Assembly (NCBI RefSeq): GCF_014288055.1
Contig: NZ_JACOPK010000011.1
Location: 1 to 64,000 of the forward strand
Source of the DNA: Agathobaculum hominis
GTDB lineage: Bacteria; Bacillota; Clostridia; Oscillospirales; Butyricicoccaceae
Direction: 5' to 3'
DNA: 64,000 bases
In this document: one piece after another, positions 35,060 through 43,393 of the stretch
Layout of the letters: the number at the start of each line of letters is the position of its first letter
Numbering within the stretch: the stretch's first letter is position 1
Position numbers and translations under genes: made by a program
The notes under the pieces: model-generated
The model's input: the letters and a program-made list of their open reading frames with translations, nothing else
Database searches by the model: none
What the model was told of the DNA's origin: nothing

Positions 35060-36682
35060 TCAGTCGATTTTGCCGATGAAGCGGTAGTAGATTTCTACTT
35101 CCTGCTCACGACTTCCGTCCTCGCCCTTGACAGCTTCGTGGACGGTTATTTTTTCAATTAGAGTGTTCAGAAGTTCGGCGGTCAGCTCCACAGGGTTGAC
35201 ATACTGTTTCATTAGGGCAATCCACTTTTCAGCATCCGCTGCGGTCTGTACGGCGGCTTCCATCGTTTCGTGAAGCTGTCTTATTTTTGTTTCAAGTTCC
35301 TTTTGCTCGTTCTGGTACTTCTCGGACAGCATATTGAAGTTATACTCGGTTATGCGTCCGGCAGACCAGTCCTCATACATTTTAGCAAACAGCCCGTCAA
35401 CCTCGGCTTTACGCTTCTCTGCCTTTTTCAGCTCCGCAGCCTGCTTTTTCTTCGCAGAGTTCCTTTCCCTGTCGCTGACATTGAGCAGCCGTTTCAGCAG
35501 CTTGTCCTCATCTTTCTGTGCCAGCATAGACCAGTATTGCAGTCTTACAAGCACATAGGCATACAGTACATCATAGCGGATATAGTGCATGGAACACTGG
35601 CGTAATCCCTGTCCGTTCTTGCTGCAATGGTAGTACCCGTATGGGTTTTTGTTCTGCTTGTTTTCCCCATAGGCTAAAGACCATCCGCAGTCTGCACATT
35701 TTATCAATCCTGCGAAAATCTGTGTCGTACCGTTTCTGCGTTTCCTGCGTCTGCTTGCAATCAGCTCTTGAACTTTTTGGAACACTTCTTCGGAAATGAT
35801 GGCTTCGTGGGTATTTTCCACACGATACCATTCTTCCTGCGGCTTCCGCACCTTTTTCTTGTTCTTGAATGAAATGTTGCTCTGCTTGTTGTGAACGCTG
35901 TGACCGATGTAGGTTTCCTCTTTCAAAATGCTCTTGACCTGTGCAATCGTCCACGCATAGGCTTTTTCTGCGGGCGCACCGGCGTAGATATTGGCGAAAG
36001 TCCCGTATCTTTCATAGTTCAGCCAGCCGGGGGTAGGTACTTTTTCCTCCACCAGAATCCGTGTAATGCTGGCGGCTCCACGCCCGTGTACAGCAAGGTC
36101 AAAAATCTTCTCTACAATCCAGCGTGTTTCCGGGTCGATCAGAAGATGACCTTTTTTGTCCGGGTCTTTTACATAGCCCAGCGGTGCATAGGCTCCATAG
36201 TGTGCGCCATTGGCAAATCTTGTGTGCATGGCAGCCTTGACCTTTTTGCTGGTCTGTCGGGCGTGCATTTCATTCAGGATGTTTAAGAACGGTGCAAGCT
36301 CGCTTTCTCCGTTGATGGTGTCCACATTGTCATTGATGGCAATGTAGCGTACTCCCTTGCTGGGGAAATAGATTTCCGTGTACTGACCGGTCAGGATATA
36401 GTTTCTTCCCAGACGGGATAAGTCCTTTGTGACAACGCAGTTGATTTTCCCGTCTTCGATGTCATCAATCATCCTTTGGAAACTTGGACGCTCGAAATTT
36501 GTCCCACTCCATCCGTCGTCAATGTACTCGTCTACAACGGTCAGCCCATGCTCTGCGGCATACTGTCTAAGCATCATGCGCTGGGTCTGGATACTGCCGC
36601 TTTCCCCCTGTAATTCATCGTCACGGCTCAATCTCAAATATAGTGCAGTGTTATAAATCGTTGTATTGTATGGTTGTTTCAC
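35060..36682 (-). CDS. large serine recombinase (integrase) of the element
   Basis: 540 residues. A resolvase-type catalytic domain has Ser in ALYLRLSRDDELQGES (residues about 12-27) and DEYIDDGWSGTNFERPSFQRM. A recombinase domain (GAYAPLGYVKDPDKKGHL), a zinc-ribbon domain (FAGLIKCADCGWSLAYG) and a long C-terminal coiled coil follow. It integrates and excises the element. Start GTG 36682 follows AGGAGG 10 nt upstream; the frame upstream of it is not supported. The gene lies just inside the left border. Confidence 0.93.
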   Translation of the reverse strand: MKQPYNTTIYNTALYLRLSRDDELQGESGSIQTQRMMLRQYAAEHGLTVVDEYIDDGWSGTNFERPSFQRMIDDIEDGKINCVVTKDLSRLGRNYILTGQYTEIYFPSKGVRYIAINDNVDTINGESELAPFLNILNEMHARQTSKKVKAAMHTRFANGAHYGAYAPLGYVKDPDKKGHLLIDPETRWIVEKIFDLAVHGRGAASITRILVEEKVPTPGWLNYERYGTFANIYAGAPAEKAYAWTIAQVKSILKEETYIGHSVHNKQSNISFKNKKKVRKPQEEWYRVENTHEAIISEEVFQKVQELIASRRRKRRNGTTQIFAGLIKCADCGWSLAYGENKQNKNPYGYYHCSKNGQGLRQCSMHYIRYDVLYAYVLVRLQYWSMLAQKDEDKLLKRLLNVSDRERNSAKKKQAAELKKAEKRKAEVDGLFAKMYEDWSAGRITEYNFNMLSEKYQNEQKELETKIRQLHETMEAAVQTAADAEKWIALMKQYVNPVELTAELLNTLIEKITVHEAVKGEDGSREQEVEIYYRFIGKID

Positions 36683-36712
36683 GGTTAAAAATCCTCCTTC
36701 TAAAAGAAACAA

Positions 36713-36760
36713 CCCACGCTTATACAATACTCGCTGATACAAGTATATCATAAGCGTGGG
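36713..36760. repeat. inverted repeat upstream of the recombinase gene
   Basis: CCCACGCTTAT (36713-36723) and ATAAGCGTGGG (36750-36760) form an 11-bp inverted repeat with a 26-nt AT-rich centre, in the gap between TnpW and the recombinase. It could be an operator or a weak terminator. Confidence 0.5.
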
Positions 36761-36789
36761 CTGATTGACAGTCGTTATTCCGTATTTTT

Positions 36790-36975
36790 TCAGGAAGCGG
36801 CGGCAGCGTGCTGGATCACATCTTCCAGTAGGCTGTCAAGCGGCTTCCCATCCTGTGCGAAATGCTCCGATACCTTGATACGGACTTTCCCCATGACAAA
36901 ATACTGGGTGCCGTCTTTTTCGGTAAGCAGGGTGCCGCTGTTTTTGTTATTGCTCTCGTTTTTGTTTTTTGCCAT
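36790..36975 (-). CDS. transposon-encoded protein TnpW
   Basis: 61 residues: a Lys/Asn-rich N terminus and a core (GTQYFVMGKVRIKVSEHF...LLEDVIQHAA) typical of the small TnpW family found next to serine recombinases in clostridial elements. A GGAGGT site lies upstream. Its precise role is unknown; regulation of excision is often assumed. Confidence 0.82.
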   Translation of the reverse strand: MAKNKNESNNKNSGTLLTEKDGTQYFVMGKVRIKVSEHFAQDGKPLDSLLEDVIQHAAAAS

Positions 36976-37051
36976 AGGCAGTTACCTCCATAAATGAAAT
37001 ATGCCCGACAAGGGAATGTCAGGCAGGTGTACAGCCGCAGACTGTCTCCAT

Positions 37052-37326
37052 GTCAACCGAACCGTGTCAACCGGCAGAAAAGACTTTGAAAACAATCCAT
37101 AGGCACTCTATGATTACTTTTTACTTTTTCTTTAATTTCTTGGTTGACATGGTTGACAAAGGGGAGAAATGCCCCAAATATCAGGCTTTTCCCCGTCAAC
37201 CGGCTGTCAACCGAAGCGTCAACCAAACTGTCAACCGGTGGCTTTTCAGAATGGCAGTTCCATTTGCCGGGCTTCTTCTTCCGTGATTTCTCGAAAACCG
37301 TCCCCCTCCGGCGGAGCTTGGTTGAC
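37052..37326. repeat. cluster of nine GTCAACC heptamers flanking an AT-rich stretch (candidate origin)
   Basis: GTCAACC occurs at 37052, 37066, 37195, 37206, 37218 and 37230, and in reverse (GGTTGAC) at 37142, 37151 and 37320. Four copies are spaced 11-12 bp apart, near helical phase. Between the groups is an A/T-rich run (about 37108-37141). It lies next to the VapE and primase genes, so an iteron-type replication origin of the excised element is plausible. Most of the cluster sits in the roughly 270-bp gap downstream of VapE; the last copy is inside the VapE gene. A decayed coding extension of VapE is the main alternative. Confidence 0.55.
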
Positions 37327-38643
37327 ACGCTCCCAGCCTTTTTGAGAACCGTATTTCTTATACCGCTTCGGGCTTTTGTAGGCTACCCAGCCCTGTATGA
37401 TGCCGCCCGCAATGCCGGTATTCATAATCTCGCAGATTGCCCGTGTCTCCCAGTCTGCCGGGGAATTTAAGTTCCCCAGCGCTTCCTCATAAAGCTGCTT
37501 GGAACATACCCTGTCGCCGGTGTAGTCCTCCAAATAGGCGTAGATCATGCCGGCCTGTGTGTCTTCCTGCATAAAGTCCTGCTGGTGGGCGTTCAGGTAT
37601 CGGTTCATTTCCATGCTGAATGACAGCTTATACTTCCCACTGCGATAAACCGTCATGGCTTCCGCCCACATCTGTTCGATATACGCCCTCGCCGCCGCTT
37701 CATCGTCCAGTATGTGAACCTCCGCCCGTTCCGGGTACACCGTCACGGGGAGAAAGCGCCGGTTGCCGGTGCGGTCACGGGGCAAAAAGTCCTGCCGGTT
37801 GGTCGTCCCTCCAAATACACATTGCCGCAGCCGGTCTGCCGGATGTGTCTCATACGGCACTTTGTAGGTTTCTTTCTGGCGGCTTAAGAATGACTTGATT
37901 TCCTCAATACTCTTGGCGTTGGCTGTGGCAATCATCTCCGACATCTCGATAATCCAATGCCCTTGCAGCTTGCGGTACACATTTTCATCGTCCAGCTTTT
38001 TCAAATCGTCTGAAAACCATTCGTCCCTGCCTGCCAGCAGCCGGAAAAAGGTGGATTTCCCGGCTCCCTGACCACCAACCAGACAGAGCATGACCTCAAA
38101 CTTGCTCCCCGGTCTGAATACCCGCCGGATGGCTCCCATCAGGAACAGTTTCAAGGCTTCATAAGTGTATTCGTCCGTATCGGCTCCCAGAAAGTGATGC
38201 AGGGCGTAACGGATGCGCTCTGTGCCATCCCATTGCAGGCTGTTCAGGTAATCCCTGACCGGATGGTAGCGGTTTTCATTGGCAACAATCTTGATGGCGC
38301 TCTGCACCTTTTTCTCGCTGGTAAGCCCGTAGTTTTCTTCCAGATACAAAAGCAGGTAGTTCATGTCCATGTCGGTCAGCGTGGTACTGGTGCGCTCCCA
38401 GCCCAGCGGCTTCACAATGTCAATCTGCTCCGTCAAAAGGTTCAGGCGCAGCGCCCCACGAAACAGAGGGTCACGCTGGAACACCGTCAGGCAGTTTCGG
38501 ATGCTGTTCTTCACACCGCCTTTCTGCGTCCCCTCTAATGTTTCCCGGATTTCTGCCGGTGTTTGCGCCGGTTCCATTGTGTCCATCGTCCTTTTGACCG
38601 CTTCCTGCGTTTCCGGCGGCAAGCTCTGAAATTCGCTGTTCAA
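37246..38643 (-). CDS. VapE-family replication ATPase/helicase
   Basis: 465 residues with the virulence-associated E (PF05272-type) core: Walker A in CLVGGQGAGKSTFFRLLAG (about residue 185), then IIEMSEM and GTTNRQDFLPRDRTGNRRFLPV. Such proteins act as superfamily-3-like helicases in phage satellites and integrative elements, probably replicating the excised circle together with the CHC2 primase upstream. The start is a TTG at 38643 with AGGAGGT 8 nt upstream. The gene overlaps the primase gene by 173 bp in another frame. Confidence 0.85.
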   Translation of the reverse strand: MNSEFQSLPPETQEAVKRTMDTMEPAQTPAEIRETLEGTQKGGVKNSIRNCLTVFQRDPLFRGALRLNLLTEQIDIVKPLGWERTSTTLTDMDMNYLLLYLEENYGLTSEKKVQSAIKIVANENRYHPVRDYLNSLQWDGTERIRYALHHFLGADTDEYTYEALKLFLMGAIRRVFRPGSKFEVMLCLVGGQGAGKSTFFRLLAGRDEWFSDDLKKLDDENVYRKLQGHWIIEMSEMIATANAKSIEEIKSFLSRQKETYKVPYETHPADRLRQCVFGGTTNRQDFLPRDRTGNRRFLPVTVYPERAEVHILDDEAAARAYIEQMWAEAMTVYRSGKYKLSFSMEMNRYLNAHQQDFMQEDTQAGMIYAYLEDYTGDRVCSKQLYEEALGNLNSPADWETRAICEIMNTGIAGGIIQGWVAYKSPKRYKKYGSQKGWERVNQAPPEGDGFREITEEEARQMELPF

Positions 38644-39211
38644 GCCGCAGCACCTCCTTTCCCTGTGCGGCGATCAATGCCGCTTTTTCTTCTATTTCTC
38701 CGTATAACAAAATATCCAAAAGGTATTCTGTGTAGCTTATCCTCTGCAACGCTTCCACAAAAAGAGGATGCCAGATGGCATCCTGCGGCTGTGGGGCGTA
38801 TGCTGTTTTCCAATGCTCCAGCAGGCGCAGATAATCGCACAGCACCCGGAAACAATACCGTTCCGTTTCCCGAAATCTCTGCTCCGCTGATTTTTGTCGG
38901 GGCTGTGACCTGTTGTGACGCTTCCTATCTGGCGGCGCATTGCCGGATTTCTCATAGGAAACGCCGAAGTCCTCCGCAAGCCTGACCGCAGCTTCCCGTT
39001 TCCCCAATCCATGCAGCAAAGCGGCAAAGTCGATCACATCCCCGGAAGCCCCGCAGCCGAAGCAGTAAAAGCGGCTGTCCACTTTCATGCTGGGCGTGCG
39101 GTCATTGTGGAATGGACAGCAGACCATGCCGTTTCTTCCCACCCGGATTCCATAGAATGAAGCAGCCTGCCGGGTGGTAACAGACTGTTTCACCGCTTCA
39201 AATACATTCAA
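38471..39211 (-). CDS. CHC2 zinc-finger primase-like protein
   Basis: 246 residues. An N-terminal zinc finger of the DnaG type (MVCCPFHNDRTPSM...FYCFGCGASGDVIDF, residues about 29-65) is followed by a helical region with no complete TOPRIM domain visible. The start is a TTG at 39211 after GGAGGG. Its last 57 codons overlap the VapE start in a different frame. Typical of the replication module of clostridial mobilizable elements. Confidence 0.82.
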   Translation of the reverse strand: MNVFEAVKQSVTTRQAASFYGIRVGRNGMVCCPFHNDRTPSMKVDSRFYCFGCGASGDVIDFAALLHGLGKREAAVRLAEDFGVSYEKSGNAPPDRKRHNRSQPRQKSAEQRFRETERYCFRVLCDYLRLLEHWKTAYAPQPQDAIWHPLFVEALQRISYTEYLLDILLYGEIEEKAALIAAQGKEVLRLEQRISELAAGNAGSGQKDDGHNGTGANTGRNPGNIRGDAERRCEEQHPKLPDGVPA

Positions 39212-39258
39212 ATGCTCCCTCCATAAAAATGCCGGTAACGGTAAAGCTGCCGGTTATG

Positions 39259-40731
39259 TCATAGCTCCATCTCGTGTTTCTTTCTCTGTACTTCCTGTGG
39301 CTGCTCTCTCCGGCGCAGTGCGGTATCTACGGCGTTCTGCACCTGCCGCAGCCGTATCACTTCCTCCCGGAGTGGCTTGTGCTGCGGAGACAGTTCGGCA
39401 TACTCTGTTTTTAACTGTGCGTATTCCTGTTTCCATGCTTTCAGGGCAATGGGTTTTCCGTCCAGTTTTTCTTTCAGAATACGGCGGGCGGCATAAAACA
39501 GCCGTAACTCCGCATCGTGTGATGTTTCAAATTTCTCCCTCTGTTTCTTAAACTTGATATTGTTCAATTCCGTATGGACAGGTTTTAGCCGCTGGTAATT
39601 CTCGCCCTCCCGTATCAATTCCTGCAATTCCTTTATCCGGGCAGATTTCTTTTTCATGGAGCCGCTTAATGCTTCAAATTCTTCACTGACAGAGGAAAGA
39701 CGCTCCTGCAAATCCTCTAATGTGAGCAGCTTGTTTTCCGTCAGATAATTGACGGCTTCGGCAAACTGCTTTAAGTTTCCGGTTCTGGCTTTATTGCTCC
39801 ATGCCCCTGCGTTGCGCTGGTTGTAATAAGCAATCAGCAGGTCGGCAAGGCTCGGTGTCTGGGGTTTGGAAAGTTCTTCTTTTACCTCTGCCATCCAGAC
39901 AAACAGGGCTTTGATCTTCTTCCTCACATCCTGCATGAGCCGGTTGGTGGCTTTAATCCAGCGGTTCAGTTCCCCTTTCTCGGTGCGGATGCCCTTTGCT
40001 TCCATCTGCCGGACATTAGCTCCCTCGTGGACAGTAGGTATCAGGTCAAGCCCCTGCCGCACATAGGAACGGTGGTCGATACGCACATCCAGCCCTTTTT
40101 CCTCAAATTTTGTATTAACGGCAGCCGCCCACTGCTCCCGCCAGTGTTCCAGCGTTTCCGGCTCGTGCCAGTCTGTTGTGTGGACAGCATTAAACATATA
40201 ATCGCCATTTTTATCCCGGATTCGGTTTCCATCTTCATCAAGAAGATATTCCCGCCGCTGTTTTTGCCCCCATGTGCCATCCGGGTTCAAAGGGCGCATG
40301 GTTGTCATCACATGGAAATGCGGGTTAGGGATGCCGCCGTCCTCTTTCTCCGGGCTGTGAAAAGCAAGGTCGGCAATCATGCCTTTTGCCACAAACTGCT
40401 CCTGCACGAACTTCCTCGCCAGTTCCATGTTTTCTTCCAGTGTCAATTCATTCTGCATGGCAATATCAAAGGAATAGGCAAGCTGTGCTTTTGGATGTTT
40501 CTCGCAGCTCTCCACAGCATTCCAGAGGGTCGCCCGGTCAAGATATATTTCCGGCGCATGGGGCGGCAGCATGATTTCCGAAGCAATCACGCCGCCCTTT
40601 TTGGTGTAATCGCTGACTTCTCCATAGTAGCTGCTGTAAAGACGCTCCCCGGCTCGGTAGGCTGCGCTGGCAATGGCGCTCTGACCGGCGCTGCGCTTTA
40701 TCTGTGCGATTGAAAAATGATAAAGTGCTAT
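39259..40731 (-). CDS. MobA/MobL-type relaxase (MOB_Q), probable AUA start
   Basis: About 490 residues if read from 40731. The N terminus ALYHFSIAQIKRSAGQSAIA then SAAYRAGERLYSSYYG carries the relaxase Tyr region. HFHVMTTMRPLNPDG is the His metal motif. A long C-terminal coiled coil follows. The codon before the conserved Ala is ATA, where related genes have ATG. No ATG, GTG or TTG lies between it and the TAA of the preceding gene, and the first canonical start (GTG 40590) would remove the catalytic Tyr region. AAGGCGGTGA 10-20 nt upstream can serve as ribosome binding site. It nicks oriT (41297-41333) for mobilization, if the protein is made. Confidence 0.8.
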   Translation of the reverse strand: MALYHFSIAQIKRSAGQSAIASAAYRAGERLYSSYYGEVSDYTKKGGVIASEIMLPPHAPEIYLDRATLWNAVESCEKHPKAQLAYSFDIAMQNELTLEENMELARKFVQEQFVAKGMIADLAFHSPEKEDGGIPNPHFHVMTTMRPLNPDGTWGQKQRREYLLDEDGNRIRDKNGDYMFNAVHTTDWHEPETLEHWREQWAAAVNTKFEEKGLDVRIDHRSYVRQGLDLIPTVHEGANVRQMEAKGIRTEKGELNRWIKATNRLMQDVRKKIKALFVWMAEVKEELSKPQTPSLADLLIAYYNQRNAGAWSNKARTGNLKQFAEAVNYLTENKLLTLEDLQERLSSVSEEFEALSGSMKKKSARIKELQELIREGENYQRLKPVHTELNNIKFKKQREKFETSHDAELRLFYAARRILKEKLDGKPIALKAWKQEYAQLKTEYAELSPQHKPLREEVIRLRQVQNAVDTALRRREQPQEVQRKKHEMEL

Positions 40732-40733
40732 CC

Positions 40734-41051
40734 TTAGTCACCGCCTTTCTCCTGCCCGGAAATACGGGCGTGGTTCTCTGTGGCAGACCGGATGAAATGC
40801 TCCGCCTGCGGCAGATTCAAAATGTTTTCCATGAGGGAATAAAATTCCGCTTCGGATAGCTCCTTTGTCTGTGGTGCAATGCTCTCAATAGCTGCCCCAC
40901 GGGTAATCAGCCGGTGCGTCCTCTGTTTCCGGGAACCGCTTTCCAGATACGCCTGCCGGTTTTTCAAACGCTGCATTTTCCGTTTTTCCCGTTCCAGCAG
41001 GACAGTTGTTTTTTCATATTCCTGCTTCAACTGTTCCAAAGATTTTTCCAT
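40734..41051 (-). CDS. DUF3847 family protein (relaxase accessory)
   Basis: 105 residues, mostly coiled coil (EQLKQEYEKTTVLLEREKRK) with a basic middle and a C-terminal helical domain (LSEAEFYSLMENILNLPQ). It matches the DUF3847 family that precedes MOB_Q relaxases, where a MobC-like accessory role is assumed. Start 41051 follows AAAGGATG. The stop is 2 bp before the relaxase start codon position, indicating coupled translation. Confidence 0.8.
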   Translation of the reverse strand: MEKSLEQLKQEYEKTTVLLEREKRKMQRLKNRQAYLESGSRKQRTHRLITRGAAIESIAPQTKELSEAEFYSLMENILNLPQAEHFIRSATENHARISGQEKGGD

Positions 41052-41296
41052 GTTCTCACATCCTTTGCTTATAAGATAAAGAAAGACCATCCGCAGACAG
41101 TCTGTGTGTCAGTGCTTCTATAAAACCCGATGAAAAGGGAAAACCGCAGAGCGGATTTCTCTTTTCGGCGGGTACACAGGGGATAGCCGCTTTAGCGGCG
41201 CAAGGGGGTGTAGCCACCTTGTCGGAGCGAAGCGAACGCAGCCCTCGGATTGCTGATTTTATCAGCGACAGAGGTAAGCTCCGCAGGACGCACGAT

Positions 41297-41333
41297 ACAT
41301 GGTCTTTAGACTATGTATAGAAGTGCGCCCTTA
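41297..41333 (+). other. candidate origin of transfer (oriT) of the element
   Basis: An 8-bp inverted repeat (ACATGGTC 41297-41304, GACTATGT 41309-41316, one G-U pair) is followed by AGAAGTGCGCCCTTA (41319-41333). This corresponds to the RSF1010/MOB_Q nick region (AAGTGCGCCCT) with its adjacent hairpin. It lies in the 286-bp non-coding stretch between DUF3847 and the small Cys protein. Confidence 0.75.
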
Positions 41334-41337
41334 GTTC

Positions 41338-41541
41338 CTAATGGATTTTGCCGTTTCCGGCAGTCTTGTCCTTTTTCTTGGAACGCTTGGAAAGATACTT
41401 CGGGCAGTCAACCACAACCGCCCGGAAGCTCTGTTTACATTCGTGCTGGCATTTCCGGCACAGTTCGTTGTAAGTGATACGGCTGCGGTCATTTAAGAAG
41501 AAAGACCATTCCAGCCGCCGCTTGTTGCTCATTCTTGCCAT
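41338..41541 (-). CDS. small Cys-containing protein of the element
   Basis: 67 residues, strongly basic, with a possible zinc-binding set C-x3-C-x3-C then C (LCRKCQHECKQSF...VVDCPKYL). The ATG 41541 has AAAGGAG upstream. It is located immediately beside oriT, so a DNA-binding role in transfer is possible. The family is not named. Confidence 0.65.
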   Translation of the reverse strand: MARMSNKRRLEWSFFLNDRSRITYNELCRKCQHECKQSFRAVVVDCPKYLSKRSKKKDKTAGNGKIH

Positions 41542-41680
41542 AACCGGCTCCTTTCTCCGTTTCTATCTGATGTACGCAGATAGGCTGTTTTGGTGTAGCG
41601 TTTCGGTATCATTTTTAAGGTTTTTCCTTCTGTATGCCCCTTTGGAAAGTGCGGCAGTATTGCAGTCAGGGGATAATACC

Positions 41681-41911
41681 TCACGCTTTTTTGTCACTTC
41701 TCGGTACGGTTTCGGAGCCTTTTGCCATCCATTCAAAGAAAGCAATCTTGCTGACCTTGATAAGCCTGCCCCTGCGGAACGCCGGAAAGCCGGGTGTGTG
41801 TACCAGCTCATAGGCGCTCGCTCTTGAAATTCCCATAATCCGCTGAATGTCCGCCACATCCAGAACCAGCGGTAAATCCTCGTAGCTGTTCAATCTCTTT
41901 TTATCGTTCAT
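41681..41911 (-). CDS. excisionase-type helix-turn-helix protein
   Basis: 76 residues. A winged-helix HTH of the MerR/excisionase kind (VLDVADIQRIMGISRASAYELVHTPGFPAFRRGRLIKVSK) spans most of the protein. It likely directs the serine recombinase toward excision. Start 41911 follows AGGA. Confidence 0.8.
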   Translation of the reverse strand: MNDKKRLNSYEDLPLVLDVADIQRIMGISRASAYELVHTPGFPAFRRGRLIKVSKIAFFEWMAKGSETVPRSDKKA

Positions 41912-42126
41912 TCTGTTCCTCCCATAAATCAAATAGGTTAAAATGCTTCCTGCTGCCGTTCTCCCCAAAAGCCGTTTTCCTGCCCCATTCCTGCGGTGTT
42001 TCCCTGCATTGGTGCGCCGGATGCGTCACTTCTCCTGCCGGTCATATCCCTTTTGGACGGTCATTCACTTGTCAAGGTACTGTGTTGCACGAAATTACCA
42101 ACTGCAATCATCATAGCGGACTATCC

Positions 42127-42155
42127 TTGACAAAACAATGTTTCTGCGATACCAT
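42127..42155 (+). promoter_or_regulatory. promoter of the DUF6076 gene
   Basis: TTGACA (42127-42132), 17 bp, TACCAT (42150-42155). The -35 region is part of an inverted repeat (TTGTCAAGG 42069-42077, CCTTGACAA 42125-42133), which may be an operator in the gap between the excisionase and this gene. Confidence 0.6.
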
Positions 42156-42213
42156 GAGTGTAATGAATATAGCTAAATTATATAATTACCATAAGAAAAG
42201 GCAGGAGATAGGG

Positions 42214-43254
42214 ATGGAGAATCAGTTTATACGGCATGAGCCATGTTTTGAGAGGATTTTATTTGTCCTGACGCTGGACAGGAAGAAAATGAAAGAGCGG
42301 ATTTTGATTGGGGAAGAACAGCAGATCCGCTTCCGGCTGAACGGGAGCCAAAACGCAGAGGTGCTTTGTGATATGACACGCCCGCTGGGAAATTTTTTGA
42401 TAAACTTTGAGCGTGACACGGACAGAGATTGGAACTTATACGGGCTTTCTCCACTGCGGCAAGCCCTCCACTCCAACCGATGGAAACAGCCGGAGCTGGA
42501 GCAGGCGGCAAGCGAATTTCTCTGGGGAAAATATCTTAGCAACGACCCTCTGAAAATGTATGTGGCGTTCCGTATCTGGAACAGCTATCTGCTTGCCAGA
42601 GAACCCCGTGACCGTAACGCTGCCTGTGACCGCTTCATGGATAAAATGAGCAGCCTGACCGGGGTATTCCATAACGAAGCCATGACCTTTGACAGGGAGA
42701 CAGGAAAACCGAAACATTTTCAAGCTGGCAGCCTTTATTTCAAAGGCGCACCATCAGAAGATACCCGGCTTGACCTCTGGTTCCCGGACAACCGTCGCAC
42801 AGAAGAATGTGTGTCTGCCTATGCCTCCCTCTACCCGTTGATTACCTATTATCTGAACAGGCTAAATGACTGGGGGCTTTGCTTCCGGCGGTGCAAGGTT
42901 TGTGGAAAATATTTTCTGGCAAAGAGCCAGCGGTATGAGCTGTGCAGCGATAAGTGCCGAAAAGCACAGGCGCTTCAGAACAAACGGGAATTTGACGAGA
43001 GGGCAAGAGAAAACAACTATGACCTGCTTTATAAAAATGAATGCCAGAACTGGCGCAACAAAATAAACCGAGTAAAGAATACCGCAGGCTTTCCGGCTGA
43101 CCGTCTGGAAAAAATACAGGTTGCCTTTTCCGACTTTAAGAAAGAAGCCTTGCAGAGAAAAAAGGCTGTAAAAACAGGAACAGCCAGCCCGAAAGAATTT
43201 ACGGACTGGCTGTATCTGCAAAGTAATGTAATTGTGGAACTGACAGAATACTAA
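42214..43254 (+). CDS. DUF6076 family protein with zinc finger
   Basis: 346 residues. A C-terminal treble-clef-like finger (CKVCGKYFLAKSQRYELCSDKC, about residues 228-249) is followed by a basic helical tail. The rest has no familiar fold. The family is common in clostridial mobile elements and of unknown function. Start 42214 follows GGAGATAGGG; an in-frame ATG at 42163 lacks a binding site. Confidence 0.72.
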   Translation: MENQFIRHEPCFERILFVLTLDRKKMKERILIGEEQQIRFRLNGSQNAEVLCDMTRPLGNFLINFERDTDRDWNLYGLSPLRQALHSNRWKQPELEQAASEFLWGKYLSNDPLKMYVAFRIWNSYLLAREPRDRNAACDRFMDKMSSLTGVFHNEAMTFDRETGKPKHFQAGSLYFKGAPSEDTRLDLWFPDNRRTEECVSAYASLYPLITYYLNRLNDWGLCFRRCKVCGKYFLAKSQRYELCSDKCRKAQALQNKREFDERARENNYDLLYKNECQNWRNKINRVKNTAGFPADRLEKIQVAFSDFKKEALQRKKAVKTGTASPKEFTDWLYLQSNVIVELTEY

Positions 43255-43393
43255 ATTTTTTTCTCGTTGTGAGGTTTCTGTGACATTTGCCTGATGGCAG
43301 TATCGAAATTGCAGTAATTACTCATGCAAAATGCTTCTTCGTTTTATACACTATACCTATATGGTGGAGCACCAAATGAAAGGAGCAAAAAAT

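Noticed and set aside
37053..37328. A 91-codon minus-strand frame over the GTCAACC cluster as a real gene
   Set aside because: It overlaps the VapE end, has no good start signal, and its Val-Asp/Val-Asn pattern is simply the translation of the heptamer repeats. It is kept only as the alternative explanation for the repeats.
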